This document shows positions 9,264 to 17,769 of a DNA stretch of 64,000 nucleotides, in pieces. Each line of letters starts with the position of its first letter. The first letter of the stretch is position 1. The stretch lies in assembly GCA_002359735.1 (NCBI GenBank), contig DENS01000002.1, positions 262,981 to 326,980 on the forward strand, given 5' to 3'. The position numbers and the translations under genes are program-made. The DNA is from Micavibrio sp. UBA2638. Its GTDB lineage: Bacteria > Pseudomonadota > Alphaproteobacteria > Micavibrionales > Micavibrionaceae. The notes below the pieces were generated by a model. It saw nothing but the letters and a program-made list of their open reading frames with translations, ran no database searches and was not told the DNA's origin.

Positions 9264-9965
9264 ATGGATCCATTACGGTACCAGGAAGCAAGCCGGTGCG
9301 GAAGCATTGAGGCTTGGGGGGCAGCGTTTAATTACCGTTACGATTCGGATGGCAATACATTACGGGTCTTTCGCAATGAAAATGGCTGCAAAACATTAAA
9401 TATTACCTTACCGGCAAAAATAACGGCTGATCCGCTTTTATTTATCAGACAACTTGAAAAAGCGACGCAAATCAAAGCCTTAATGCTCAGTAACAACACG
9501 ACCATAAAGCTGTGTCAGACCATTGTGCCAGATAAGCTCTCCGCGATTGCAAAAAGTGTTTCTAAACTTGCCTTAAACAGCTTTGACCTTAGCACAAACC
9601 GCATAGAGAAATTTTCTAAACTTGTCAGGCGCAGCTATGGCCTGAATGAATTTGAAATTGCCTATATCGACCACTTGACCAGCGGCTCCTACTATAAAGC
9701 AAAAATTGTCTCTAGCCGGGATAATTGCGTTATTGTACGTCAGGACGACCTGGCTACAACCCTTCAGGACTTATCCGAAGGTATTATCCGGGATTTAATC
9801 GCATTAGAGTTTTCCAGCCGCCATAATGGCACGTCGGAGCAATTGCTCAGATTGTCTACACGCCTGAGTGTCATGTCAAAAATTGTCAATGAGAAGTTTT
9901 TGCCGGAAAAATATTTGATGAGCCCGCCTGATTCGGCTAGTTTTTCAACGTCTGACATTACGTAA
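9264..9965 (+). CDS. Hypothetical protein
   Basis: 233 residues that I do not recognise. AGGGA precedes the ATG at good spacing, and AT-rich intergenic DNA on both sides indicates a separate transcription unit. No signal peptide or membrane segment is seen. The middle (about 85-145) is helical-looking with Ser/Leu/Asn-rich stretches, and the C-terminus ends in a Ser-rich SPPDSASFSTSD tail. The gene lies upstream of carD. Composition and start signal support a real gene. Confidence 0.65.
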   Translation: MDPLRYQEASRCGSIEAWGAAFNYRYDSDGNTLRVFRNENGCKTLNITLPAKITADPLLFIRQLEKATQIKALMLSNNTTIKLCQTIVPDKLSAIAKSVSKLALNSFDLSTNRIEKFSKLVRRSYGLNEFEIAYIDHLTSGSYYKAKIVSSRDNCVIVRQDDLATTLQDLSEGIIRDLIALEFSSRHNGTSEQLLRLSTRLSVMSKIVNEKFLPEKYLMSPPDSASFSTSDIT

Positions 9966-10183
9966 ACCCTTGTTATACAAGCAAGATTAACGTTTTATTA
10001 ATGAAAAGTTGAAAATTTACTAAAATTTAGGTATTATCATTCCATAACGCTGACATCAAGGGATGGATTTAAGTGAGTTATCAGTAACTTAGCGATAACT
10101 CTTTGATGCCTTTTTACTTTTGGCATTCCATTTGCAATTGATGCGGCCGAAAAATAATAACCCAAACAAAAGGTAAGTAACTT

Positions 10184-10711
10184 ATGGCTGATAACGACAA
10201 CTACAATTTCAATGAAGGTGATTATGTTGTGTACCCTGCACATGGCGTAGGAATGATCGAGGGGATCGAAACACAAACAATCGGGGGAATGGAAATCAGC
10301 CTTTATGCCATTAGCTTTAAGCAAGATCGTATGCGTCTTAAAATTCCGGTCATGAAAGCTGAATCAGCCGGACTTCGTAAAATCAGCTCGACTGATCGCA
10401 TTCAGGATGCTTTGGAAACACTTCAGGGGCGCGCCCGAATTCGCCGCACTATGTGGAGCCGCCGCGCGCAGGAATATGAAACAAAAATTAATTCTGGTGA
10501 CCCGGTATCTATTGCCGAAGTTCTGCGTGATCTGAAGCGTAGCAATGACGAGAGCGAGCAATCATACTCTGAGCGCCAAATCTATCAATCTGCGCTGGAG
10601 CGTTTGGCCCGTGAAGTTGCGGCTGTTGAAGACATCACAGAAATCAAAGCCTGTGAACAGCTGGAAGACATCTTGAAGCCTGGCAAGTCACCCGCACAAA
10701 AAGCGGCGTAA
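10184..10711 (+). CDS. carD: CarD-family transcriptional regulator
   Basis: 175 residues. The N-terminal CarD/TRCF RNA-polymerase-interaction domain is visible as GDYVVYPAHGVGMIEGIE followed by a beta-rich segment, and the C-terminal half is helical and charged (MWSRRAQEYETKI). CarD proteins bind the RNA polymerase beta subunit and the upstream edge of the transcription bubble, stabilising open complexes at rRNA and housekeeping promoters. AAAGG lies ahead of the ATG. A strong terminator follows, so it is probably monocistronic. The 218-base upstream gap is AT-rich and should hold its promoter. Confidence 0.93.
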   Translation: MADNDNYNFNEGDYVVYPAHGVGMIEGIETQTIGGMEISLYAISFKQDRMRLKIPVMKAESAGLRKISSTDRIQDALETLQGRARIRRTMWSRRAQEYETKINSGDPVSIAEVLRDLKRSNDESEQSYSERQIYQSALERLAREVAAVEDITEIKACEQLEDILKPGKSPAQKAA

Positions 10712-10739
10712 CAAAAGCAAGTTTTTACAATTCATACAG

Positions 10740-10780
10740 TCAGGCACGTGGAAATTCCTTTCTATGTGCCTGATTTTTTT
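10740..10780 (+). terminator. Rho-independent terminator after carD
   Basis: TCAGGCAC (10740-10747) pairs perfectly with GTGCCTGA (10766-10773), with a second small stem (GAAA/TTTC) inside the loop. Seven Ts follow. Confidence 0.9.
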
Positions 10781-10791
10781 ATATACTGTCT

Positions 10792-11682
10792 ATGATTCTG
10801 GGAATTCCTCCCTTTTGCAAAATAAAAAACAATCCAATCTGCCTTCATACGCCCGTGTGTCAAAAAACCATAACCAAAACACATGAAAACTATGCCGCCC
10901 TTGGCACCCCGGATACAATCTGGGCTATCCCCGCCATTCACGGGGATCTGGAACGCCTGACCCAAATTCACGATAATATTCTGGATCACTTTCAATGTGG
11001 TCAAAAAATTATTTATCTGGGCAACTACAGCGGGTACGGCCCCCAAAGTGCGAACTGCATGAATGAAATTCTGGCCTTTCGGCGCATGATTTTATCTGTA
11101 CAGGGCGTGCGCCCCAGTGATCTGGTCTATTTACGCGGCAATCAAGAAGAAATGATGCACAAATTATTTCAGCTGCCCTTTGCCCCTAATCCAACCGATT
11201 GCTTTTTATGGATGCTGGGCAATGGCATGAGCAATACGCTCCAATCATATGGCCTTTGCCCGCATGACGCTATAGAGGCTTGTCGCCACGGCGTTACACC
11301 GCTCACAAAATGGGTCGCCCATCTGCGCGCGACAATACGGCAAAACCCGGGTCATGATATATTTTTGAATCAATTGGTTCGGGCCGCCTATACTGACATT
11401 TCAGGGCAATACCCCATGCTGTTTGTGCATGCGGGCCTTGAAACCGACAAGCCCTTGCCAGAACAAGGCGATAAACTGTGGTGGGGCAGCCATGATTTCG
11501 AAGCGATGGAATCGCCCTATCGCCCCTTTGAGAAAGTCATACGCGGATATGACCCAGCGCACAAAGGCTTGCATTTAAACTGCATTACCGCCACCTTGGA
11601 TGGTGGGTGCGGTTTTGGCGGCTCCCTGATTTGCACAGGATTTGATGCAACAGGAAACGTTATTCAAGTTTTTGAGAGCTAA
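10792..11682 (+). CDS. PPP-fold metallophosphoesterase homologue lacking most metal ligands (probable pseudophosphatase)
   Basis: 296 residues with the layout of bacterial serine/threonine PPP phosphatases but with catalytic motifs eroded. GDxHG is PAIHG (A48 replaces Asp), GDxVDRG is LGNYSGYGP (N78 replaces Asp, Arg lost), GNHE is GNQE (Q118 replaces His) and GHTP is GYDP (Tyr replaces His). H50, N117 and the HAGLE histidine remain, as does the C-terminal DGGCGFGGSL segment. The frame is intact, so a structural, binding or regulatory role is more likely than decay. The start is uncertain: the ATG at 10792 lies just after the carD terminator with no ribosome binding site. Confidence 0.82.
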   Translation: MILGIPPFCKIKNNPICLHTPVCQKTITKTHENYAALGTPDTIWAIPAIHGDLERLTQIHDNILDHFQCGQKIIYLGNYSGYGPQSANCMNEILAFRRMILSVQGVRPSDLVYLRGNQEEMMHKLFQLPFAPNPTDCFLWMLGNGMSNTLQSYGLCPHDAIEACRHGVTPLTKWVAHLRATIRQNPGHDIFLNQLVRAAYTDISGQYPMLFVHAGLETDKPLPEQGDKLWWGSHDFEAMESPYRPFEKVIRGYDPAHKGLHLNCITATLDGGCGFGGSLICTGFDATGNVIQVFES

Positions 11683-11924
11683 GGCTGGAGCTGAATCTGG
11701 AGCCAGAGCAGTGCCAGCCCCATATTTCGCACTAAATTTACATATTTTTGTGCGAGTGCGAAAAAAAGTCAAAAAAAATGTAATCTATTTGGAACCCGGC
11801 AACGAATACAATGTTGGAGTATACAAAAAGTATAAGCAACGCATATTGAAGCGAAGGGTTCCAAGCCTATATTGCGTAACAGTTGCTCAAGGATGAAATT
11901 TTTAAACATAAAAGGTTCTAAGAA

Positions 11925-12812
11925 ATGGCACATATTGACGATCCACAAACACAAAAAGCAAATCTGGAATACATTCAAACCTCTATGAATGCGCCGCTTC
12001 TTGAAAAAGACCATGAATTGGAACTGGCCAGGCGCTGGCATGAAAATGGGGATGAGAAGGCCCTGCATGAGCTGATTAATTCGTACACCCGTCTGGTTGT
12101 GTCCATGGCTTCACGGTTCAGAAATTATGGCTTGCCTATGGGTGATTTAATTCAGGAAGGGAATGTCGGCCTGATGCAAGCCGCCAGCCGTTTCGATTAT
12201 AAACGCGACTTGCGCTTTTCAACTTATGCGTCCTGGTGGATACGGTCTGCTATTCAGGACTATGTGCTCAGAAACTGGTCGATTGTTCGCACCGGTACAA
12301 CAGCCGCGCAAAAATCCCTGTTTTTTAATTTGCGCCGCCTGCGCGCCAAAATCGAAGGCGAAAATGAAAGAGAAGGCCTGGGCAATGAAGGCCGCAAACA
12401 GATTGCCAAAGAATTAAAAGTGCGCATGAAAGACGTGCGCGATATGGAGGCCCGCCTGTCAGGCGCGGATAGCTCGCTAAACGCCACAATTGGCGAAGAT
12501 GGCGATGATGACTGGCAAAGCATGTTGTCCGATGACCGCCCCAACCCGGAAGACATCGTTCTGGGTATGAAAGACGCCCAGACCCGCTCAGAATGGCTAA
12601 AAAGCGCGCTTGGTGAACTGAGCAACCGTGAACAAACGATCATACGCGAGCGCCACCTTGGCTATGAAACTGTAACGCTTGAGGAATTGGGCAAAGAGTT
12701 GGGCGTGAGCAAGGAACGCGTTCGCCAATTGGAACAACGCGCTATGGGTAAATTAAAATCCAGCATGAAAAAATTTATTACGACCAAAGATGATCTATTC
12801 ACGGCCGACTAA
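11925..12812 (+). CDS. rpoH: RNA polymerase sigma-32 (heat-shock) factor
   Basis: 295-residue sigma-70-family factor. Region 2 is seen as DLIQEGNVGLMQAASRFD and FSTYASWWIRSAIQDYVLRN. The RpoH box, the family hallmark, is QKSLFFNLRRLR (129-140). Region 4.2 is TLEELGKELGVSKERVRQLEQRA. It directs RNA polymerase to heat-shock promoters. AAAGG precedes the ATG. The 240-base leader is AT-rich with short inverted repeats and could hold thermosensitive structure or several promoters, but I cannot show this. A 12-bp-stem terminator follows. Confidence 0.95.
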   Translation: MAHIDDPQTQKANLEYIQTSMNAPLLEKDHELELARRWHENGDEKALHELINSYTRLVVSMASRFRNYGLPMGDLIQEGNVGLMQAASRFDYKRDLRFSTYASWWIRSAIQDYVLRNWSIVRTGTTAAQKSLFFNLRRLRAKIEGENEREGLGNEGRKQIAKELKVRMKDVRDMEARLSGADSSLNATIGEDGDDDWQSMLSDDRPNPEDIVLGMKDAQTRSEWLKSALGELSNREQTIIRERHLGYETVTLEELGKELGVSKERVRQLEQRAMGKLKSSMKKFITTKDDLFTAD

Positions 12813-12870
12813 CGTACAAACTAACAAGAAGGTTTAACGTCGCACATGATGTTAAAGATTTTCTTGCAAG

Positions 12871-12915
12871 AAGCCGGGCTGAACACTTCCCCCCCCTCTC
12901 AGCCCGGCTTTACTT
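12871..12915 (+). terminator. Terminator after rpoH (possibly shared with the convergent gene)
   Basis: AAGCCGGGCTGA (12871-12882) pairs perfectly with TCAGCCCGGCTT (12899-12910) around a pyrimidine-rich loop. The U-run afterwards is short (TTTACTT). It lies between the rpoH stop and the convergent M48 protease stop and may stop both transcripts. Confidence 0.8.
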
Positions 12916-12954
12916 ATGGATCATTTCCAAGACGCAAAAACCGGGCCTTTATCT

Positions 12955-14415
12955 TTACGGGGCCATGATGACCTTATAGCGCCCCCCAACGGTAACATTT
13001 TCTTGCGGTTCCATGCCATTCAACATGCGGAAACGCTCCTCGTTCAATGATTTATAGGGAAAGGATGCCGCCATACTGGTCACACTATCGCCGGGTTTGG
13101 CCGTCACAATTTTTAAGTGATAAGGCTTATAAGCGGCTTTTTCATCCGGGGTTAACTTTACAAAGCTATAGCTGGAGCGCTTGAGCGCATCAACCATGTT
13201 GCCGGTCGCCGCATTAGGAATGGCAATTTGAAAACGGGCAAAACTTTGCGCTGAAAAACGGATAGCGATCAACCGGATGGTCATAGGCACCTTATTAACA
13301 GTACCGGCAAATGACGCCGTTGCCGCGGGCATGCCGTTAATGGTGATGGCCTCAGCATCTTTAACGCCCTCCCCTTTCATCCAGACATTTTGTAAATAGG
13401 CCATGGGCGTTTGGCCGCCTTTATTTACCGCAAAATCAAACAGCAAAACTGATTTATCGCGTGACGTTGCGATGACCTGCGCAGGCTGGTTAATAATTTT
13501 AAATCCGTCCGGGACACTAAATTTAAAACCAATACTCGGGTGAATAAAATTATCCCCCCTTACAAAGCCTTGCTTTGCGCTGTCACCATAGGTAATGCCA
13601 TCGATGACGTCTAAATATGCATTGCGGTTTGTCTCGCCATTATTTTGACCGCCCACGGTTTCAGATGCGGTTTTTGCAACACGGTCTGATGTGGCCGGAT
13701 GCGTTGAAAAATATGACACCCCCGCCGCAGATGAAAAACTCCCACTCTCCATGGCTTCAAACGCCGAGGCTCTTTGCAAATTCTCCAGAAATGTTGTCAT
13801 GGCCGAAGAATCGTACCCATTGCGGGAGAGATACCGTATACCCAGCGTATCGGCCTCATTTTCCTGCGACCGGGAATAAGACTTTAAGTACAAATCAGAC
13901 CCCAGCCCCAAGGCCTGTGATACGCCGGCGCTATCTACCGCGGCGGCCAACAGCCCTGCACCCAGTTGTGTCACAACGCTGCGCGAATATCGCTCCGCCG
14001 AATGCCGCCCTGTTATATGCCCGGCCTCGTGCCCTAAAACGGCGGCCAATTCGGCCTCATTATCCGCAATCGCCAAAAGACCGCGCGAAATATAAATATA
14101 CCCTCCCGGCAAAGCAAAAGCGTTCACCATTGGTGTATCCAGAACATAAAACTTATAATCCACATTGGGCCGTTCCGTATTGCGGGTTACGCGCGTGCCA
14201 ATTTGACGCACATAGCTTTGAACGCGGGCGTTATCATATTCACCATATTGAGCAATAATATTGGGGTGCTCTTCCGCCCCAACCTGTTTTTCCTGCTGCG
14301 GTGACATCAAGGCCGCAAACTGGGTGCGCCCGGTTGCCGGATTGGTAGAACACCCCGCCAACGAACCAGCAACAGCAATTAAAACGGCCAATGTGAGGAA
14401 AGTCTTGATATTCAT
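12955..14415 (-). CDS. M48-family metalloprotease lipoprotein (BepA/YfgC-like) with C-terminal LysM-like domain
   Basis: 486 residues. The lipobox LAGC places the lipidated cysteine at C22. The zinc protease motif is HEAGH (129-133), with the third-ligand region NEADTLG further on. The N-terminal half matches BepA/LoiP-type periplasmic proteases that police outer-membrane protein assembly. The C-terminal half holds a domain of unknown role and a LysM-like stretch (KPGDSVTSMAASFPY, FRMLNGM), suggesting peptidoglycan contact. It is divergent from the SNase-like gene, with start codons only about 13 bases apart, so the two promoters must lie inside the opposing genes. Confidence 0.92.
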   Translation of the reverse strand: MNIKTFLTLAVLIAVAGSLAGCSTNPATGRTQFAALMSPQQEKQVGAEEHPNIIAQYGEYDNARVQSYVRQIGTRVTRNTERPNVDYKFYVLDTPMVNAFALPGGYIYISRGLLAIADNEAELAAVLGHEAGHITGRHSAERYSRSVVTQLGAGLLAAAVDSAGVSQALGLGSDLYLKSYSRSQENEADTLGIRYLSRNGYDSSAMTTFLENLQRASAFEAMESGSFSSAAGVSYFSTHPATSDRVAKTASETVGGQNNGETNRNAYLDVIDGITYGDSAKQGFVRGDNFIHPSIGFKFSVPDGFKIINQPAQVIATSRDKSVLLFDFAVNKGGQTPMAYLQNVWMKGEGVKDAEAITINGMPAATASFAGTVNKVPMTIRLIAIRFSAQSFARFQIAIPNAATGNMVDALKRSSYSFVKLTPDEKAAYKPYHLKIVTAKPGDSVTSMAASFPYKSLNEERFRMLNGMEPQENVTVGGRYKVIMAP

Positions 14416-14428
14416 TTAAAATACGTCC

Positions 14429-15403
14429 ATGTCTATGTTCATGATGCATCAGATACTAATTCATTTTTGTGTATTGGCCAGCATTTTTCTTACCAGCCAT
14501 GCACAGGCACAACATATGGGTACGCATTCCAAACAGAATGCCATGGGGCATATTGATAAGGTTCAAGGCAATAGAGCCAAAGCGGATGACGCGCCCCAAG
14601 CGCCCAAAGGGAGCGACCTTCCGGGGGCCCAGGCGCCAGCTCCAATACCCGCCGCCGATGCGCTTGAACTGCCTCAAGCGGATTTCACACCCCTGCGACA
14701 AGACCGCAATGACCGAATTCTGGACATTATTGACCCACTAACAATTCGCGGGGAAAAAATTGGTATTATACGCCTGAGCGGGCTGGATATACCTGATTAC
14801 AATCCTTATCAACAAGGCCCTCTGGCAGAGAGCGCGGCTTACATTCTGCGTGATATGCTGAGCGATACCCCTGTTCGCCTTTACCATACGCGCGATAAAA
14901 CAACAGGCCGTAAAAACCGTATGAACCAGAGCCTGTATCATGTTGTCATCGCAGACAGCGAGAGCTGGGTACAGGGAATACTGGTAAGGCTGGGCCTTGC
15001 GCGGGTGCGCACCGATCCATCCACGCCTGAAATGGCGCGTGATCTATATACGCTGGAAACACAAGCCCGTGAAGAAAAATTGGGTCTGTGGGCCTTTGAT
15101 CACTATAAAGTGCTGAGCCCGGATGAGGCGTCCGCGCATCTTAACACCTTTGCTATTGTGGAAGGCAAAGTCGTTTCGGCAGCGCGGAAGCAAAATAATA
15201 TTTATCTGAATTTCGGCCAAAACTGGCGCGAGGATTTCACCATCCAGGTCAAACCAATCAACGCGCGGCGCTTTGATGCAGCCGGAATTAACCTCTTGAA
15301 TTTAAATGGCCAAACGATACGCGTGCGCGGCTGGTTACAATCTTATAACGGCCCCTATATTGAAATTGATCACCCGGAGCGCATTGAGATTATTTCTCCG
15401 TAA
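14429..15403 (+). CDS. Secreted SNase-like (thermonuclease-fold) protein
   Basis: 324 residues with an N-terminal signal peptide ending about HAQAQ. A Pro/Ala-rich linker follows, then a staphylococcal-nuclease-like OB domain (IIRLSGLDIPDYNPYQQGPLA, ILVRLGLARVRT, EEKLGLWAFDHY), and a C-terminal OB-like segment (VVSAARKQNNIYLNFGQNW, IRVRGWLQSYNGPYIEIDHPE). The classical Arg-Asp-Glu catalytic set is not obvious: the usual DAPE-type motif reads DIPDYNP, so nuclease activity is uncertain and ligand binding is possible. Start ATGs at 14429 and 14441 are both plausible; neither has a clear ribosome binding site. Confidence 0.78.
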   Translation: MSMFMMHQILIHFCVLASIFLTSHAQAQHMGTHSKQNAMGHIDKVQGNRAKADDAPQAPKGSDLPGAQAPAPIPAADALELPQADFTPLRQDRNDRILDIIDPLTIRGEKIGIIRLSGLDIPDYNPYQQGPLAESAAYILRDMLSDTPVRLYHTRDKTTGRKNRMNQSLYHVVIADSESWVQGILVRLGLARVRTDPSTPEMARDLYTLETQAREEKLGLWAFDHYKVLSPDEASAHLNTFAIVEGKVVSAARKQNNIYLNFGQNWREDFTIQVKPINARRFDAAGINLLNLNGQTIRVRGWLQSYNGPYIEIDHPERIEIISP

Positions 15404-15493
15404 ATGATGCACCGAACAAAATATTGCATGCCCCTGCCGAAGCCTTTATGGTGTCGATGACAGGTTGTTGTAATCAGGCTTGGAATGTAATAA

Positions 15494-16522
15494 ATGGCCC
15501 ATAAAAAAACCAAACCGGCAGGTTTTAATAAACAAGAACGTGATTTGGAAAAAAGTTTTTTCCATCAAACGCCCTTAATGGATTTATTTCCTGCGATCAC
15601 CCCTTATTCGACCGGTTTTTTAAATGTGGATGGCACGCATGAACTGTATTGGGAACAATGCGGCAACCCGGACGGCGTTCCCGTTGTGTTGTTACATGGC
15701 GGGCCAGGCGCGGGAGCCACACCGGCACATCGCCGTTTTTTTGACCCGGATCATTACCGCATTATTATATTTGACCAACGCGGCAGCGGACGCTCAACGC
15801 CGCTAGGGTGCCTTGAAAACAACACAACCAGCCATTTGGTCAATGACATCGAAACCTTGCGTCAGCACTTCTCCATTGACCGCTGGCATTTATTTGGCGG
15901 GTCCTGGGGCTCAACACTTGCGCTTAACTATGCAATCGCCTATCCAGATCGGGTTATCAGCCTTATTCTACGCGGGATATTCTTATGCGAACACTATGAA
16001 GTTGATTGGTTTTTACATGGTATGGGCAATTTATTCCCGGAGGCCTATGACCAGTTTGCCGGTTTTATCCCACAAGAGGAACAAGAGGACCTGCTGGGAG
16101 CCTATTACAAACGTTTGACAGACGATAGCAATCCAAACGAACAAATGGAGGCCGCCATTTGCTGGACGTTATATGAAGGGGCCTGTTCATCCATTGTGCC
16201 CAATTACGAAATTATTACCACAAACGAACAAAAACAGCACGCCCTGGCCATGGCGCGGCTGGAGGCGCATTTCTTTACACATGAGGTGCGCAGCCCTGAA
16301 GACAGCCTGCTGAAGCAGATAGACCGCATCAGGCACATCCCCAGCTCTATCATACAGGGGCGCTATGATGCTATATGCCCCATCAAAACGGCGTATAAGC
16401 TGCATCAATTATGGCCGGAGGCCGATTACATCAGCGTGCCCGATGCCGGTCATTCCGCATTGGACCCTGCCCTGCGCTCCCGGCTGATTGAAGCCACACA
16501 AAACGCAAAGACCATCCAATAA
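15494..16522 (+). CDS. pip: Proline iminopeptidase (alpha/beta hydrolase, family S33)
   Basis: 342 residues. The oxyanion region HGGPGAGA, FDQRGSGRS and the nucleophile elbow GGSWGS (S137) are typical of proline iminopeptidase, which releases N-terminal proline from peptides. The acid and histidine lie in GRYDAICP and DAGHSALD near the C-terminus. The first 30 residues (basic, then EKSFFHQTP) extend beyond the usual start near LFPAITPYSTG. A weak GGAATG before the ATG at 15494 supports the long form. pgk follows 25 bases downstream. Confidence 0.92.
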   Translation: MAHKKTKPAGFNKQERDLEKSFFHQTPLMDLFPAITPYSTGFLNVDGTHELYWEQCGNPDGVPVVLLHGGPGAGATPAHRRFFDPDHYRIIIFDQRGSGRSTPLGCLENNTTSHLVNDIETLRQHFSIDRWHLFGGSWGSTLALNYAIAYPDRVISLILRGIFLCEHYEVDWFLHGMGNLFPEAYDQFAGFIPQEEQEDLLGAYYKRLTDDSNPNEQMEAAICWTLYEGACSSIVPNYEIITTNEQKQHALAMARLEAHFFTHEVRSPEDSLLKQIDRIRHIPSSIIQGRYDAICPIKTAYKLHQLWPEADYISVPDAGHSALDPALRSRLIEATQNAKTIQ

Positions 16523-16547
16523 CCAAAACTTGATAAAGGACCCGCAA

Positions 16548-17756
16548 ATGACGCATTTTCACACGATCCGCGATTTAGACCTGAAAGGCAAAATTGTGTT
16601 ATTACGTGCCGATCTGAATGTCCCTGCACAGGGCGGCAAAGTAACGGACACAACGCGCATCGACCGTCTTAAACCCACGATTGATTACCTCTGCAATGCC
16701 GGGGCGCGCATTTTAATTCTATCGCATTTTGGCCGCCCTGAGGGGCAGCGCAACCCCGCTATGTCCCTTGAGTTTTTACCGCCGATTTTAAAGCAATGCT
16801 GGGGCCACCCTGTTCGTTTTGCCACTGATTGTATTGGAGGCCCCGCCCAAAACATGGCTGCCGAAATCAAGGATGGGGACATTGCCCTTTTAGAAAATGT
16901 GCGCTTCCACAAGGAAGAAACCGCAAATGACCCAGAGTTTTGCAAACAGCTGGCGGCATTGGGGGATGTCTATATTAATGACGCCTTTAGCGCATCGCAC
17001 CGCGCCCATGCCTCAACCGAAGGACTGGCGCATCTGCTGCCCTGCGCCGCCGGTCTTTTGATGGAAGAGGAATTAAACGCCTTGAACAAGGCCCTCGAGA
17101 CGCCGCAAAAGCCTGTCGTGGCCATTGCCGGCGGATCAAAAATATCCACCAAGCTGGGTGTGCTTTATAACCTGATTGACCGCGTGGACTATCTGGTGCT
17201 GGGGGGCGGTATGGCCAATACATTTTTGCACGCCACCGGCGCCGAAATGGGGGCCTCGCTCTGTGAAAAAGATATGGCCGGCGAAGCTCGTAAAATCATC
17301 GAGCACGCCCAGAAAAAAGGGTGTGAGATCGTTTTACCGGCCGACAGCATTATTGTCGAGGATCTGCATGAAAACGCCGATTTCAAAATTGCCCCTTCCA
17401 TGAATATACCGGATGGATACAGCGCCATTGATGTGGGCCCGGAAAGCCTGAAAGAACTGGAAAACATTCTAAAAAACTGCAAAACACTGCTATGGAATGG
17501 CCCGCTTGGTGTCTTTGAAATCAAACCCTTTGATAAAGGAACCAATGCTCTGGCCGAGATAACGGCCACCCTGACGCAACAGGGAAAACTGATAAGCGTG
17601 GCAGGCGGCGGCGATACCGTGGCCGCTCTGGAAAATTCAGGTCAAATTACAAAGTTGAGCTATGTTTCCACCGCGGGCGGCGCCTTTTTGGAATGGTTAC
17701 AGGGAAAAACCCTTCCCGGGGTTGCGGCACTGAGCAATGACCGGCGCGCGGCGTAA
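16548..17756 (+). CDS. pgk: Phosphoglycerate kinase
   Basis: 402 residues. Catalyses phosphate transfer from 1,3-bisphosphoglycerate to ADP in glycolysis. Conserved blocks are LLRADLNVPAQGGKVTD, ILSHFGRP, LLENVRFHKEE, INDAFSASHRAHAST, AIAGGSKISTKLGVL, WNGPLGVFE and the C-terminal GGGDTVAAL. The start at 16548 is chosen for AAAGGA 8-9 bases upstream and the usual N-terminus; an in-frame ATG at 16488 would overlap pip. gap is not adjacent. The gene converges on a DUF2336 gene 13 bases away. Confidence 0.97.
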   Translation: MTHFHTIRDLDLKGKIVLLRADLNVPAQGGKVTDTTRIDRLKPTIDYLCNAGARILILSHFGRPEGQRNPAMSLEFLPPILKQCWGHPVRFATDCIGGPAQNMAAEIKDGDIALLENVRFHKEETANDPEFCKQLAALGDVYINDAFSASHRAHASTEGLAHLLPCAAGLLMEEELNALNKALETPQKPVVAIAGGSKISTKLGVLYNLIDRVDYLVLGGGMANTFLHATGAEMGASLCEKDMAGEARKIIEHAQKKGCEIVLPADSIIVEDLHENADFKIAPSMNIPDGYSAIDVGPESLKELENILKNCKTLLWNGPLGVFEIKPFDKGTNALAEITATLTQQGKLISVAGGGDTVAALENSGQITKLSYVSTAGGAFLEWLQGKTLPGVAALSNDRRAA

Positions 17757-17769
17757 AAGCCGGGCTTGA

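Noticed and set aside
11642..11896. 84-residue plus-strand frame upstream of rpoH
   Set aside because: It overlaps the end of the phosphatase-fold gene, is Val/Lys/Arg-rich without a ribosome binding site, and sits in what is better read as the rpoH leader.
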